The position numbers and the translations under genes are program-made. The notes under the pieces are model-generated. The model was not told where the DNA came from. It saw nothing but the letters and a program-made list of their open reading frames with translations, and ran no database searches. From contig NZ_CP032317.1 in NCBI RefSeq assembly GCF_003574965.1, forward strand, positions 4,030,001 through 4,094,000: DNA of 64,000 nt. Direction: 5' to 3'. Shown in pieces: positions 52,166 through 61,185 of the stretch; positions within the stretch are counted from its first letter, which is position 1, and each line of letters begins with the position of its first letter. The DNA comes from Hymenobacter oligotrophus (GTDB taxonomy: Bacteria > Bacteroidota > Bacteroidia > Cytophagales > Hymenobacteraceae).

Positions 52166-52708
52166 ATGAAAACCCTTTTGTTTGCGCTGCTGCTGAGCTT
52201 GTCGGCCTGCACCGCTACCAACGTCGAGTCGGTAAACGAAGCGCCCGGCGTAAACTTTGCGGCCTACCGTACCTACAACTTCTTGGATGTATCGGCCCGC
52301 AACGAAGCGGCTTTTCAGAGCCCGCTTAACGGGGTGGAGGAGCTTAAAAGCGCCATTGCCGCGCAGCTGGAGCGCCGCGGCTACCAACGCGCCGAGCAAC
52401 CCGATGTGTGGGTGAACATTGGTATTGTAACCCAACAGCGCGTGCAAACCCGCGAAACCACCATCCGCGACGCGCCCGTGTACTTGGGACAGCGGCGCTA
52501 CGCGTGGCGCAGCCAAGAGGTGCCCGTGCGCGAGTACACGGAAGGCACCGCCACCGTAGAGCTGGTTGACGCCGCCCGCAACGAGCAGGTGTGGGAAGGC
52601 GCCGTTGCCGGCGTGCTCACCGACAAACCCGAAACCCTCAGCAAGCGCATCGACGAGGCCATTGCCGAGTTGTTTGAGCGCTACCCCGTGAAACCGCAGC
52701 AGCCCTAG
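52166..52708 (+). CDS. DUF4136 family lipoprotein
   Basis: 180 residues from ATG 52166 (TTG 52139 is in frame). Lipobox LSLSAC (Cys about 15). DUF4136 blocks: NFAAYRTYNFLD, ELKSAIAAQLERRGYQRAEQPDVWVNI, TATVELVDAARNEQVWEGAV, RIDEAIAELFERYPVKP. Probably outer-membrane anchored, facing the periplasm; function unknown. The stop codon lies inside CCTAGG. Confidence 0.88.
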   Translation: MKTLLFALLLSLSACTATNVESVNEAPGVNFAAYRTYNFLDVSARNEAAFQSPLNGVEELKSAIAAQLERRGYQRAEQPDVWVNIGIVTQQRVQTRETTIRDAPVYLGQRRYAWRSQEVPVREYTEGTATVELVDAARNEQVWEGAVAGVLTDKPETLSKRIDEAIAELFERYPVKPQQP

Positions 52709-52974
52709 GTCGCCGCGTAGGCCCGCCGCCATTGCCTACGTCGTTTTCGGGGCCCGGCGCGCGCGTGGAGTGTAGCGCGCAATGTTTGGGTGGGAGGCCA
52801 CGGTGCCAGAGTTACCGCTCCCCGGCTAGCGCTGTGGTGGGCAAGCTCGGCTACATCGCAATTGGGCAGGGTGCGTATGTGAGCAAACCGGCCCATTGGC
52901 CCTAGGTGCCAGCAGCCCGGCAGGGCAGGGGCAGCCTAGGCAGGGCGCGTATCCACGGCAAACGATCCTTCCCG

Positions 52975-54117
52975 ATGAACGTTAAGCTTAAACCGCTCGA
53001 TCAGCAAACCATTGTGATTACCGGCGCCAGCAGCGGCATTGGCCGCGCTACGGCCTTGCAGGCCGCCGCCAAAGGCGCCAAAGTGGTGCTAGCCGCCCGC
53101 AGCGAGGACGAGTTGCGCAAAGTGGAGCAAGAAATTACCAGCAAAGGCGGCCAGGCGCTGGTGGTGCCGACCGACGTAGCCAACCGCGGCGATATTTGCC
53201 GGCTGGCCGACCGCGCCATCGACTACTTCGGCGGCTTCGATACGTGGGTGAACGACGCGGGCATTTCTATCTGGGGCCGCCTCGACGAAGTGAGCGACTA
53301 CGACCACCGCCGCCTGTTCGAAACCAACTTTTGGGGCGTCAGCAACGGTTCGCTCGAGGCCGTCAAGTACCTGCGGCGGCACGGCGGGGCGCTCATCAAC
53401 GTGGGCAGCGTGGCCTCCGATGTAGCCATACCGCTGCAAGGCATGTACTGCGCCAGCAAGCACGCCATCAAGGGTTTTACCGATGCCCTGCGCATGGAGC
53501 TGGAAGAAGTAGGCGCCCCCGTGTCGGTAACGCTTATCAAGCCAGCGGCCATCAACACGCCGTTTCCGCAGCACGCCCGCAACTACATGGAGAAAGAGCC
53601 CAAGCTGCCCCCGCCCGTGTACGAGCCCGAAGAAGTGGCCGCCGCCATTTTGCACGCCGCTACGCACTCCGAGCGCGACATTTACGTGGGCGGCGGAGGC
53701 AAGCTGATGAGCACCCTCAACAAGCACCTGCCCCGCGCCATGGACCGCCTCAGCGAAACCCTGATGGTGGAGCAGCAAAAACGCAACGAGCGGCCGCGCA
53801 AGCCGCAAGGCTCGTTGCACCAGCCCAGCCACGGCGGCCCCGTGCGCGGCGACCACCCCGGCTACGTAATGAAAACCAGCCTGTACACCCGCGCCACCAT
53901 GCACCCCTGGGCTGCGGGTGCCCTTATGGCATTGGTAGGCGCCGCCACGGTGGCGCTGCTGGGTGGCAAGCGCAGCAAAAGCACCGCAGCAACAACCCCA
54001 ACCACTGCCCGCGCCGGCCTAGCGCCTAGCCTCTTTAATCACCCACCCGTGCCGGCAGCCCAAAGCCCAGGGCCAAGCACAGTGGGCACAACTAACCAAG
54101 CCGGCGGAGGCATATAA
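52975..54117 (+). CDS. SDR oxidoreductase with C-terminal membrane anchor
   Basis: 380 residues from ATG 52975; the frame to 52906 adds an unlikely prefix. Classical SDR: TGASSGIGR (cofactor), VNDAGIS in place of NNAG, catalytic YCASKHAIKG. The part after about 255 is an extension with a KTSLYTRATMHP segment and one hydrophobic helix (WAAGALMALVGAATVALLGG), then a Pro/Thr/Ala-rich tail. Substrate unknown; the anchor suggests a membrane-bound or lipophilic substrate. Confidence 0.88.
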   Translation: MNVKLKPLDQQTIVITGASSGIGRATALQAAAKGAKVVLAARSEDELRKVEQEITSKGGQALVVPTDVANRGDICRLADRAIDYFGGFDTWVNDAGISIWGRLDEVSDYDHRRLFETNFWGVSNGSLEAVKYLRRHGGALINVGSVASDVAIPLQGMYCASKHAIKGFTDALRMELEEVGAPVSVTLIKPAAINTPFPQHARNYMEKEPKLPPPVYEPEEVAAAILHAATHSERDIYVGGGGKLMSTLNKHLPRAMDRLSETLMVEQQKRNERPRKPQGSLHQPSHGGPVRGDHPGYVMKTSLYTRATMHPWAAGALMALVGAATVALLGGKRSKSTAATTPTTARAGLAPSLFNHPPVPAAQSPGPSTVGTTNQAGGGI

Positions 54118-54300
54118 CGGGTAGGTGTTGCCGAGGGCGGATGCGCTGGAACATGTGTTGAGCTGAACGCGTGCCACCAATTTGTGCGCTGCCACAGCCG
54201 GGCCGCACCTGCTAAAGCAACAGTTCCGGCGCGCAGGCCAGCATCATTCTGCCGCGGGCGCCGTATGGTGGGCTACTCCGTTCAACCCACACCTGCCGCT

Positions 54301-54786
54301 ATGTCCTTTACCTCTGCCCAACCCGAAGACCTTCTTATCGATGCTGCCCGCCGCGGCGACGTAGCCCAAATTCGGGAGCTGTTGGCCACCGGCCTCGATG
54401 TCAACCTGCAAAACGGCAAGGGTTTCACGCCGCTGATTGTAGCCTCGTACGACGGCCACCTCGAGGCCACCCAAGTACTGCTCGAGGCCGGCGCCAACCC
54501 CAACGTGCAGGATGTAAGCGGCAACACCGCCCTCATGGGCGTGTCGTTTAAGGGCTACCCCGAAATTGCCCACTTGCTAATTGCCAACGGCGCCGACCTA
54601 AACCAGCAAAACGGCAACGGCGGTACGGCCCTGATGTTTGCCACTTTGTTTGGCCGGCACAACATCGTGCCGGTGCTGCTGGAAGCCGGTGCCGACACCC
54701 ACATCCGCGACGTGCGCGGCCTTTCGGCCCGCGACTTAGCCGTGCAGCAAGGCAACGAGCAAGCCCTGCAACTGCTGCCCGAGTAG
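54301..54786 (+). CDS. Ankyrin repeat protein
   Basis: 161 residues from ATG 54301 (MSFTSAQPED); the frame to 54184 is not protein-like. Four ankyrin repeats: LLIDAARRGDVAQIRELLATGLDVN, GFTPLIVASYDGHLEATQVLLEAGANPN, GNTALMGVSFKGYPEIAHLLIANGADLN, GTALMFATLFGRHNIVPVLLEAGADTH. Cytoplasmic. Ankyrin proteins bind other proteins; the partner is unknown. Confidence 0.9.
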   Translation: MSFTSAQPEDLLIDAARRGDVAQIRELLATGLDVNLQNGKGFTPLIVASYDGHLEATQVLLEAGANPNVQDVSGNTALMGVSFKGYPEIAHLLIANGADLNQQNGNGGTALMFATLFGRHNIVPVLLEAGADTHIRDVRGLSARDLAVQQGNEQALQLLPE

Positions 54787-54820
54787 GCGCCTCTAGGTGC
54801 CCGCCGCTGCCGGTAGCAAA

Positions 54821-54864
54821 CCAGCCCCCGGCACCCACCCTGCAGGGTGGGTGCCGGGGGCTGG
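54821..54864. terminator. 44-bp perfect palindrome between convergent genes
   Basis: CCAGCCCCCGGCACCCACCC at 54821 continues to the centre (54842/54843) and is mirrored exactly to 54864. There is no loop base. Between the ankyrin gene (+) and the SBBP/T9SS gene (-). Confidence 0.75.
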
Positions 54865-54933
54865 CCCTAGGTGCGCCTGCGCAGTTTTGCGCCAAATAGG
54901 CAATGCCGCACGGTGTAAGCCTTGGGCAGTGAT

Positions 54934-56574
54934 TTATTGCACCGAAACGGCATGGGTAAGCACCTGCCGGCCGTGCTCCACGCGCAGGATATACATGCCC
55001 ACCGGCAGTTGCGCCGTGCTGAAGGTGGTTTCGGTAATTGCCCCGGCCGGCAGCAATGTTTGCTCGGCCACCTGCCGGCCCACCAGGTTCAGCAGCACAG
55101 CGCGTGCGGCCGGGCCGGTGTGGCCCTCGAGGCGCAACGTAAACTGCTCGCGAGTGGGGTTGGGGTACACGCTGCACGCCCTGATGGGCGCCGCAGGAGT
55201 TTCGGCAACGGGCGGCGTGCTGCGGTCGTCGTGGTGGCCGTAGCGGGCCAAGTAACCGCTGGTAAAGGTGCTCTGGAGCGTGGTGTTGCCGAACTGGCAC
55301 GTGCCCGTGAACACGCCCGTCATGTACACATTCTCGCGGGCATCGAGGGCGAGCATACCAGTCGAGCTGGTGCCGGGGCCGCCCACCAGCACCGGGCGCA
55401 TGGGTTGGCCGCTGGGTTGCAGCTGCACCCAAAACGCCTGGTTGGTGCCTTCCGACGACAGGTTCAGGATACCCGATACAAATACTTTGCCCGTGCGCGG
55501 GCTCACGGCCAGGTCGCCGTCGTAGTCGTCGGAGGGGCCACCTAGGGCGGTGGCCCAAGCCACGCGCCCGTCGCGGTTGTAGCGCACCACGGCCACATCG
55601 GTGCCGCCGTGGCTGGTGGCGGTTTTGTTGCCGAAAGTGCGGCTTCCCGAAAACCAGCCCGTTAGGTACACGTTGCCTTGGCGGTCGGCGGCCAGGCTGT
55701 TGCCGTCGCCGAAGGCGGCCGGCGCCTGCAACCATTGCAACTGGCCGCGGCGGGTATCAAATTTGGCCAAAAACAACGATTGGCTATTGTTGGCCGGAAT
55801 GCTTTGCCCGGCTAGCTGCATGCCGCCGATGTGGTTACCGCTCACGTAACAGTTACCAAAGTTGTCAAGCGCTATGGCCCGGCCTACGTTACCGCCAAAG
55901 TCGGCCGCGCTCTGCCACATGTGCGCCCAGCGCACAGTGCCCTGGGGCGTGTAGCTGGCCAGGTAGGTTTGGCGCTGGCGGTTGGCAAACGTAAAATTGC
56001 CAATGTGCACTTGGCTGCCGCTGGCAGTGCCCGTGAGGTAAGCGTTGCCCATCACGTCGAGGGCCACGGCCCAGGCCGAGCAAGTGCTGTACAGCTCCGT
56101 ACCCGAAGCACTGATTTGCTGCACCCATTGCACCTGCCCTGCAGCGTTGCATTTCAATAAAAAACCTGCCTCGCCGCTTGCAGGTGTTTGCGAGGTAATT
56201 TGCTGGTTGCGGCCGTAGCTGAGCGTGCCCTGAAAACTACCGGCCACGTAGCTGTTGCCCCGGGCATCGACTTGCACGCGGTAACCTAGGGCAAGGGCGC
56301 TGCTGGGCAGCTGCGTGGCCCACACCACCTCGCCCGAAGGTCGGCACTTGGCCACGTACAGGCTTAGCCCGCCCGGCGCGGTAAGCTGGGTGCTGCCGAG
56401 GCGCAGCGTGCCGCTCACGCGGCCGGTTAGGTACACGTCGCCGTTAACGTCGGTCGCCACGTCCATCACGGCGTTTATGTCGGAAAAGGCTTGCACCCAT
56501 TGCAGGTTGCCGTTGGGTTGGGCCTGAGCTCCAACCCCAACCAATAAGCACAAGGCGAGTAGCAGTTGTTTCAT
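54934..56574 (-). CDS. SBBP-repeat secreted protein with T9SS sorting domain
   Basis: 546 residues from ATG 56574, which opens a signal peptide (MKQLLLALCLLVGVGAQAQ). Repeated blades with the motif G-N/D-x-Y-L/V-T/S-G (GDVYLTGRVSG, GNAYLTGTASGS, GNCYVSGNHIGG, GNVYLTGWFSGS, ENVYMTGVFTGT) are seven-bladed SBBP-type repeats. The last 80 residues (CSVYPNPTREQFTLRLEG... GMYILRVEHGRQVLTHAVSVQ) are the T9SS type A tail. Extracellular or surface-attached. Confidence 0.9.
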   Translation of the reverse strand: MKQLLLALCLLVGVGAQAQPNGNLQWVQAFSDINAVMDVATDVNGDVYLTGRVSGTLRLGSTQLTAPGGLSLYVAKCRPSGEVVWATQLPSSALALGYRVQVDARGNSYVAGSFQGTLSYGRNQQITSQTPASGEAGFLLKCNAAGQVQWVQQISASGTELYSTCSAWAVALDVMGNAYLTGTASGSQVHIGNFTFANRQRQTYLASYTPQGTVRWAHMWQSAADFGGNVGRAIALDNFGNCYVSGNHIGGMQLAGQSIPANNSQSLFLAKFDTRRGQLQWLQAPAAFGDGNSLAADRQGNVYLTGWFSGSRTFGNKTATSHGGTDVAVVRYNRDGRVAWATALGGPSDDYDGDLAVSPRTGKVFVSGILNLSSEGTNQAFWVQLQPSGQPMRPVLVGGPGTSSTGMLALDARENVYMTGVFTGTCQFGNTTLQSTFTSGYLARYGHHDDRSTPPVAETPAAPIRACSVYPNPTREQFTLRLEGHTGPAARAVLLNLVGRQVAEQTLLPAGAITETTFSTAQLPVGMYILRVEHGRQVLTHAVSVQ

Positions 56575-57377
56575 ACTTGAAATAGGATAACGAGATGAAA
56601 AATGGATGGCGCAAAGCCTGCGGTGCGGGCAACTTAGCTCCCCTGTACCCGCACGGAAACGAGCCCTAGAAATGCGGCTCCGTATTAATTGAAACACACT
56701 CAGCCAACCAATGCAGCCTCGGCTTCAATAGCCCGCTGCCCACTAACCGCTGCGCACACCGTATAGAGCAGCTAGTAACACAATTCGCATACTAAAGCTA
56801 ACAGCAGTTGGCATCAATGCAAGAAAAAATTGAAACGCTGTACCGCGCTAAGTTTCATTGTTGCGTAATAGATTTATAATTGGGTGGCTTAATATTCTGT
56901 AAATAAGTAGTTTAATCGGTTATATGCAGGATTTTAAGTATTCATGAGCTGGTGCGTGTATAAAGCAACTTGCTTCAACAGCCAGCATTGGGCAACTAGC
57001 GCCACCGGCAACCAGCAATGCGAACTGAGTAGCATACTGCGCTGAATTTTCTGGCTGTGGGGCTTACCTCAGGTAGCGCTTTTGCGAGCGGAAGGCCGAG
57101 CCGCTGATGCTGCCTTCGCAAACATGCCTTTACTACCCCCGCACCATGCCCAGGTGGTATTCTGGGTAGCGCAGCCGCATGCATTGCTGGCTGGTTTGCT
57201 ACGGGCGTTAAGCAACAACAGCTCCTGTTTCCTAGGTGGTTGGGGCGGCCGTTGCGCTTGGGAGTCGGCGTGGTGCAGAGTTTCGCTTGCTTTGCCAAAG
57301 CACACCTTTTAAGCATAACATGCTGACAATTAATGCGAATGCAGCCGTTTGCATGAGGCTCTGCCTGTGCCTTGCAG

Positions 57378-57393
57378 CCTAGGTGCACCTAGG
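57378..57393. repeat. Double CCTAGG palindrome
   Basis: CCTAGGTGCACCTAGG is a perfect 16-bp palindrome, similar to the centre of 4436-4487 (CCTAGGTACCTAGG). Confidence 0.6.
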
Positions 57394-57439
57394 GGTTAAA
57401 TAACCACTCCACCACTTGCCAGAAAAAATTTTTACTGAA

Positions 57440-57476
57440 TCACAAACAAAGGACGCGTACTATCGTTTGTGATAGT
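57440..57476. promoter_or_regulatory. Nested inverted repeats upstream of the SPFH operon
   Basis: TCACAAAC (57440-57447) pairs with GTTTGTGA (57465-57472), and ACTATC (57459-57464) pairs with GATAGT (57471-57476). They lie about 130 bases before ATG 57606. Candidate operator for an unknown regulator. Confidence 0.5.
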
Positions 57477-57605
57477 AAAGCTATCATACACAACACAACT
57501 GCTTTCATGATGTAACAATCCCCAGCCCAAACCTTGCAGCCAACGAGTGCCCGGCGCGGGGCGGACCGCGCAGCTTATTCGTTCACCTCAACCCTTTCCA
57601 CAGTC

Positions 57606-58646
57606 ATGAAAATCTTGTTGTTGCTTCGTTCGATGCTCACGCGCCAACGCCTGCAGGCTGCCAACCCGTTGCTGCCTCGTAGCGCCCAAGCCACTCGCCA
57701 CCACTTGCTGCAGCGCCGCGTGGTGGGGCTGCGCACGCGGCTCCGCCGCCCGGGCGGGCCGGCCTTTCTGGCGGGCCGCCTGCTGCTGATGTTGCCGCTG
57801 CTGGCCACGTTGCTGAGCAGCTGCACCGTGGTGCGGCAGGGCGAAGTGGGCGTACGCCGCCGCCTAGGCAAAGTCGACGAGCAAGTGGTGTACGCAGGCC
57901 CCAAGGTGTTCAACCCGTTTATCAGCACCATCATTAAGGTGCCCACCACCACCCAAAACCTCGAAATCCGCTCGAATCTGCCCTCAAAGGAAGGCCTCAC
58001 GGTGGGCTCCGAAATTTCCATTCTGTACCGCGTGCAGGGTGCCGAGGTGCCCAACATGCTCGAAAACGTAGGCCTGCAGTACGCCGATGTGCTCTTGCTG
58101 CCGGTGTTTCGCTCGGCGGCGGCCGACGTGTGCGCCCGCTACTACGCCAAGGACATGCACAGCGCCGAGCGGGCTACCATCGAGCGGGCCATTCGGGAGC
58201 AAATGAGCGCCACGCTCGAAAAACGCGGCTTTGTAATTGAAAACGTGCTGCTGAAAAACATTACGCTGCCCGGCGGCCTGGCCAAAGCCATTGAAGATAA
58301 GCTGGAAGCCGAGCAAGACGCCCAGCGCATGGATTTCCTGAAGCAACGCGAAACCAAGGACGCCGAGCGCCGCGTGATTGAAGCCGAGGGGCAGCAGCGC
58401 ATTGCCATTGTGCGGGCCGAGGGCGAGCGGCAGGCGGCCATCATCCGGGCGCAGGGCCAGGCCGATGCCATGCGCATCGAGGCCGAAGCCGTGCGCACCA
58501 CCAACCGCCTCATCAACCAGGGCCTTACCAAGGAAGTGCTGCGCTACAAAGGCATCGAGGCATTTCGCGAACTGTCGAAGTCGCAGAACGCCAAAACCAT
58601 CATTTCGGGCAACGACCTGCCCGTGATTAACACCCTTGCACAGTAG
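57606..58646 (+). CDS. SPFH/prohibitin-family protein (lipoprotein-like signal)
   Basis: 346 residues from ATG 57606. The first 60 residues are Arg/Leu-rich and end in a hydrophobic run with a lipobox-like LLSSC (LLLMLPLLATLLSSCTVV). The SPFH domain follows (GEVGVRRRLGKVDEQVVYAGP, VGSEISILYRVQGAEVPNMLEN), then a coiled coil of AEGERQAAIIRAQGQADAMR type. Prohibitin-like proteins build large membrane rings. The true start may be downstream, closer to the hydrophobic run. First gene of an operon of four. Confidence 0.88.
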   Translation: MKILLLLRSMLTRQRLQAANPLLPRSAQATRHHLLQRRVVGLRTRLRRPGGPAFLAGRLLLMLPLLATLLSSCTVVRQGEVGVRRRLGKVDEQVVYAGPKVFNPFISTIIKVPTTTQNLEIRSNLPSKEGLTVGSEISILYRVQGAEVPNMLENVGLQYADVLLLPVFRSAAADVCARYYAKDMHSAERATIERAIREQMSATLEKRGFVIENVLLKNITLPGGLAKAIEDKLEAEQDAQRMDFLKQRETKDAERRVIEAEGQQRIAIVRAEGERQAAIIRAQGQADAMRIEAEAVRTTNRLINQGLTKEVLRYKGIEAFRELSKSQNAKTIISGNDLPVINTLAQ

Positions 58647-59446
58647 TGACGACCCGCAATTTGACCGCCGCTACCCTATTAGGCCGCCCAGCGCGTAGGC
58701 TGGCCGCCTGCCTGTTGGGCCTGCTGCTCCCGGTGCTGGGGGCGCAGGCCCAGCAGAACCTATTCAACATTCCGGCCGGCGACCTGACGCCGCGCGGCAA
58801 GGTGTTTTTTCAGCACCAAACCAATGTGTACGACCTCCACACCTTCGAGTCGAAAAACCACTTTGTGTACGGCTTGGGCAGCGGCTTTGAGGTGGGCCTG
58901 AACGCGGTGAACATCAAGTTTAACCTGGCCCGGCGCAACGCCCCGCTTACCCTGCGCGACGGCCGCGACCCGAACTACCCGCTTAAGCCCTTGCTGCAGC
59001 TTACCGGGCAAAAGTTCTTTTACCTCACCGAGCACCTCAAAACCAGCATCGGCACGCAAGTGGGCCTCAACCCGGTGCGGTTTCGGCCGCGGCGCCAGCT
59101 TACGCACTTCAGCTACAACACGTGGGTGTACGAGCCGCGCCGCCACTGGAAGCTGGTGGCCGGGCCCTACCTCACCGACGTGGGCAGCGTGGGCCCCGGC
59201 AACCGCGTGGGTGTGTTGGCTGGTTTCGAGGTACCCGTGCACCGGCGCCTGCTCGTGATGGGCGACTTTGTTTCGGGCCGCCACGCGGCGGCCGTGTCGG
59301 TGCTGGGCGTTAATTTTTTGGCTACCCAGCGCCTGCAGCTGTGCGCCGGCGCGCTGCTGCCCAACCCCGGCAGCGGCAACCGCGCCGGCGTTGTGTTCGA
59401 GCTGAACCTGCTCGGCTACGACGAACCCTTTGGCGACGACCATTAA
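58646..59446 (+). CDS. Outer-membrane-like hypothetical protein
   Basis: 266 residues from GTG 58646, sharing one base with the SPFH stop. Signal peptide (LAACLLGLLLPVLGAQAQ). The body alternates polar and aromatic residues (GKVFFQHQTNVYDLHTFESKNHFVYGLGSGFEVGLNAVN, FFYLTEHLKTSIGTQVGLN, NRVGVLAGFEVPVHRRLLVMGDF, VVFELNLLGYDEP), as in a small outer-membrane beta-barrel. No family recognised. Immediate coupling to the SPFH gene suggests a common envelope function. Confidence 0.75.
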   Translation: MTTRNLTAATLLGRPARRLAACLLGLLLPVLGAQAQQNLFNIPAGDLTPRGKVFFQHQTNVYDLHTFESKNHFVYGLGSGFEVGLNAVNIKFNLARRNAPLTLRDGRDPNYPLKPLLQLTGQKFFYLTEHLKTSIGTQVGLNPVRFRPRRQLTHFSYNTWVYEPRRHWKLVAGPYLTDVGSVGPGNRVGVLAGFEVPVHRRLLVMGDFVSGRHAAAVSVLGVNFLATQRLQLCAGALLPNPGSGNRAGVVFELNLLGYDEPFGDDH

Positions 59447-59473
59447 CCCCGCCCTTTTTCAGCCCCATGCCCC

Positions 59474-59998
59474 ATGAAACCTTTGCTCTTGCTGCTGGGC
59501 GCGGCGGCCCAACCGGGGGCCGCCGCGCCCAGCCCGGCGCCCTCCGCCGCTGCCACCGACCCCGTGCCCGTGCGCACGCGGCAGGTTAAGTTTCGGGCGC
59601 CGGCGGGCTGGGCCGAGCTGCACCATGCCCTGCCCGACACCGCCCGCCTGGTGGCCTACCGCCACCCGCAGCAGGCCGAGCTGCTGCTGGCCGGCCAATG
59701 GCTGCAGCCCACGCCCCGCCCCGAGGCCGCCGTGCACCGCCTGCTGCGCTACGCCGGCCTGGTGCCGGCCGGGGCGCCGCGTGTGGCAGTTAGCGGCCCC
59801 GGCGCCACGCACCTCAGCGGGCAGGGGCGATACCGCGGCCGCACGGCCCACTACGAGGCCGTGCTGTACCAGCCGCCCGGCCCCGAGCCCGCCGTAGTGC
59901 ACCTGTACCTGGCCACCACGCCCTGGGGCGCGGCCGAGTCGCCGTTGCGCCAGCTGTTGCTTGCCTGTACCCTCCAACCCTTGCCCGTTTTGCCATGA
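59474..59998 (+). CDS. Secreted PsbP/DcrB-like hypothetical protein (paralogue 1)
   Basis: 174 residues. A short hydrophobic start (MKPLLLLLGAAAQPGAAAPS) precedes an Ala/Pro-rich linker, then a globular part: VRTRQVKFRAPAGWAEL, DTARLVAYRHPQQAELLLAGQWL, RYRGRTAHYEAVLY, PAVVHLYLATTPWG, LRQLLLACTLQPLP. The layout (an amphipathic entry strand, a central charged pair, a final helix) parallels the next gene, so the two are probably paralogues. Overlaps the next start by 4 bases. Confidence 0.65.
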   Translation: MKPLLLLLGAAAQPGAAAPSPAPSAAATDPVPVRTRQVKFRAPAGWAELHHALPDTARLVAYRHPQQAELLLAGQWLQPTPRPEAAVHRLLRYAGLVPAGAPRVAVSGPGATHLSGQGRYRGRTAHYEAVLYQPPGPEPAVVHLYLATTPWGAAESPLRQLLLACTLQPLPVLP

Positions 59999-60516
59999 AA
60001 ACCCTGCTACTGTTTTGCCTGAGCTGCTTACTGACCACGGCAGCGGCCCGCGCCCAAACGGCCCCGGCCCTGGAGTGGGTGCGCAACCCCGATTACCACG
60101 TGCAGTACCAAGTGCCCAGCGCGTGGCGCGTGCAAATGGAAGCCCACGACAGCGCCGCCGTGGTTACCCACCTCGACCCCTCGGGGCAGATTTTGCTGGT
60201 GGTGGCCAAGCTGCGCAACGGCGCCCAACGCCAATCGCCGCACGAGGCCCTCGACGGGCTGCTGCGCCAATTTGGGGTGCAGGGCAACAAGCGTTACCGC
60301 ACCGTGTACAACGGCATCGAGTTCGTCGAAACCACGGGCTCGGGGCAGCTGCACGGGCGCGCCTTGCGCTACGATGCCCTGGCCGGCCACCACCGCGGCC
60401 ACGTGCTGCTCGTGTACGTGTACGCTACGCCCGAGGCCTTTGCCACCCACGATGCCCTGCTAACCCAGGTGGTGCACAGCATTGCCCCGTACGGCTCGCG
60501 GCGGGCCCGGCCCTAG
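59995..60516 (+). CDS. Secreted PsbP/DcrB-like hypothetical protein (paralogue 2)
   Basis: 173 residues with clear signal peptide (MKTLLLFCLSCLLTTAAARAQ). Globular part: YHVQYQVPSAWRVQMEAHDSAAVVTHLDPSGQILLVVAKL, GIEFVETTGSGQLHGRALRYDA, HVLLVYVYATPEAFATHDALLTQVVHSIAP. This resembles DUF1795/PsbP-like fold proteins by pattern. ATG overlaps the previous stop (ATGA). The stop codon of this gene lies inside CCTAGG. Confidence 0.65.
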   Translation: MKTLLLFCLSCLLTTAAARAQTAPALEWVRNPDYHVQYQVPSAWRVQMEAHDSAAVVTHLDPSGQILLVVAKLRNGAQRQSPHEALDGLLRQFGVQGNKRYRTVYNGIEFVETTGSGQLHGRALRYDALAGHHRGHVLLVYVYATPEAFATHDALLTQVVHSIAPYGSRRARP

Positions 60517-60567
60517 GTGGCCGGCCCGCCGCAAGCCGGCTGCGGCCGCGCTTTGGCCCAGCCGGCG

Positions 60568-60575
60568 TAGCTTTG
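60568..60575 (+). promoter_or_regulatory. -7 element TAGCTTTG for the Nudix gene
   Basis: Exact TAnnTTTG, 22 bases before ATG 60598; it separates the Nudix gene from the SPFH operon. Confidence 0.6.
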
Positions 60576-60597
60576 CCCGACCAACGCCCCAGCCCTC

Positions 60598-61185
60598 ATG
60601 TTCAAGCCCGAGGTTCGCATCCAGCAAACCGAGTTACTCTCCGACGACTGGTACACGCTGCACAAGTACACGTTTGCACTGCAGCAGGCCGATGGCGAAT
60701 GGTGCCACCAAAGCCGCGAGGTGTACGACCGCGGCAACGGCGCCGTAATCCTGCTTTACCACCCCGAGCGGCACACGGTGGTGCTTACGCGGCAGTTCCG
60801 GCTGCCCACCTACCTCAACGGCAACCCCACGGGCATGCTCATTGAGGCACCGGCCGGCCTGCTCGACGACGACCACCCCGAGGACTGCGTGCGGCGCGAA
60901 GCCGAAGAAGAAACCGGCTACCGCGTGCACCACGTGCAAAAGGTGTTCGAGGCGTACATGTCGCCGGGCTCGGTTACCGAAATCGTGTACTTCTTCGTGG
61001 CCGAGTACCTCGACGACCACCGCATGCACGCCGGTGGCGGCGTGGTGCACGAGCAAGAAAACATAGAGGTACTGGAGTTGCCCTTTGCCGAAGCCCTGCG
61101 CCTGATGCACGCCGGCGAAATCAAAGACGCCAAAACCATTATGCTGCTGCAGTACGCCCAGTTGCACGGCTTGGTGCAGCCCTAG
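60598..61185 (+). CDS. Nudix hydrolase (NudK/ADP-ribose pyrophosphatase-like)
   Basis: 195 residues. Dimeric Nudix fold: entry strand [52 protein letters not shown], Nudix Glu cluster in [12 protein letters not shown], and [13 protein letters not shown]. Order and residues fit the GDP-mannose/ADP-ribose pyrophosphatase subgroup (NudK/NudF). Substrate choice cannot be fixed from sequence. The stop codon lies in CCTAGG. Confidence 0.88.
   Translation: MFKPEVRIQQTELLSDDWYTLHKYTFALQQADGEWCHQSREVYDRGNGAVILLYHPERHTVVLTRQFRLPTYLNGNPTGMLIEAPAGLLDDDHPEDCVRREAEEETGYRVHHVQKVFEAYMSPGSVTEIVYFFVAEYLDDHRMHAGGGVVHEQENIEVLELPFAEALRLMHAGEIKDAKTIMLLQYAQLHGLVQP

Larger units (their letters stand above)
56575..57605. 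other. Long intergenic region without a convincing gene
   Basis: About 1.03 kb. 56700-56960 is AT-richer than the rest of the window. Open frames on both strands (e.g. 56996-57388 minus, 57082-57312 plus) lack family features and signal peptides. It holds the palindrome CCTAGGTGCACCTAGG (57378-57393) and nested inverted repeats at 57440-57476, which probably belong to the promoter of the SPFH operon. A small RNA or decayed gene cannot be excluded. Confidence 0.5.

Noticed and set aside
56996-57388. 130-residue minus-strand frame in the 1-kb gap
   Set aside because: Irregular composition with many Cys, Arg and His residues, no family resemblance, and no promoter or terminator.
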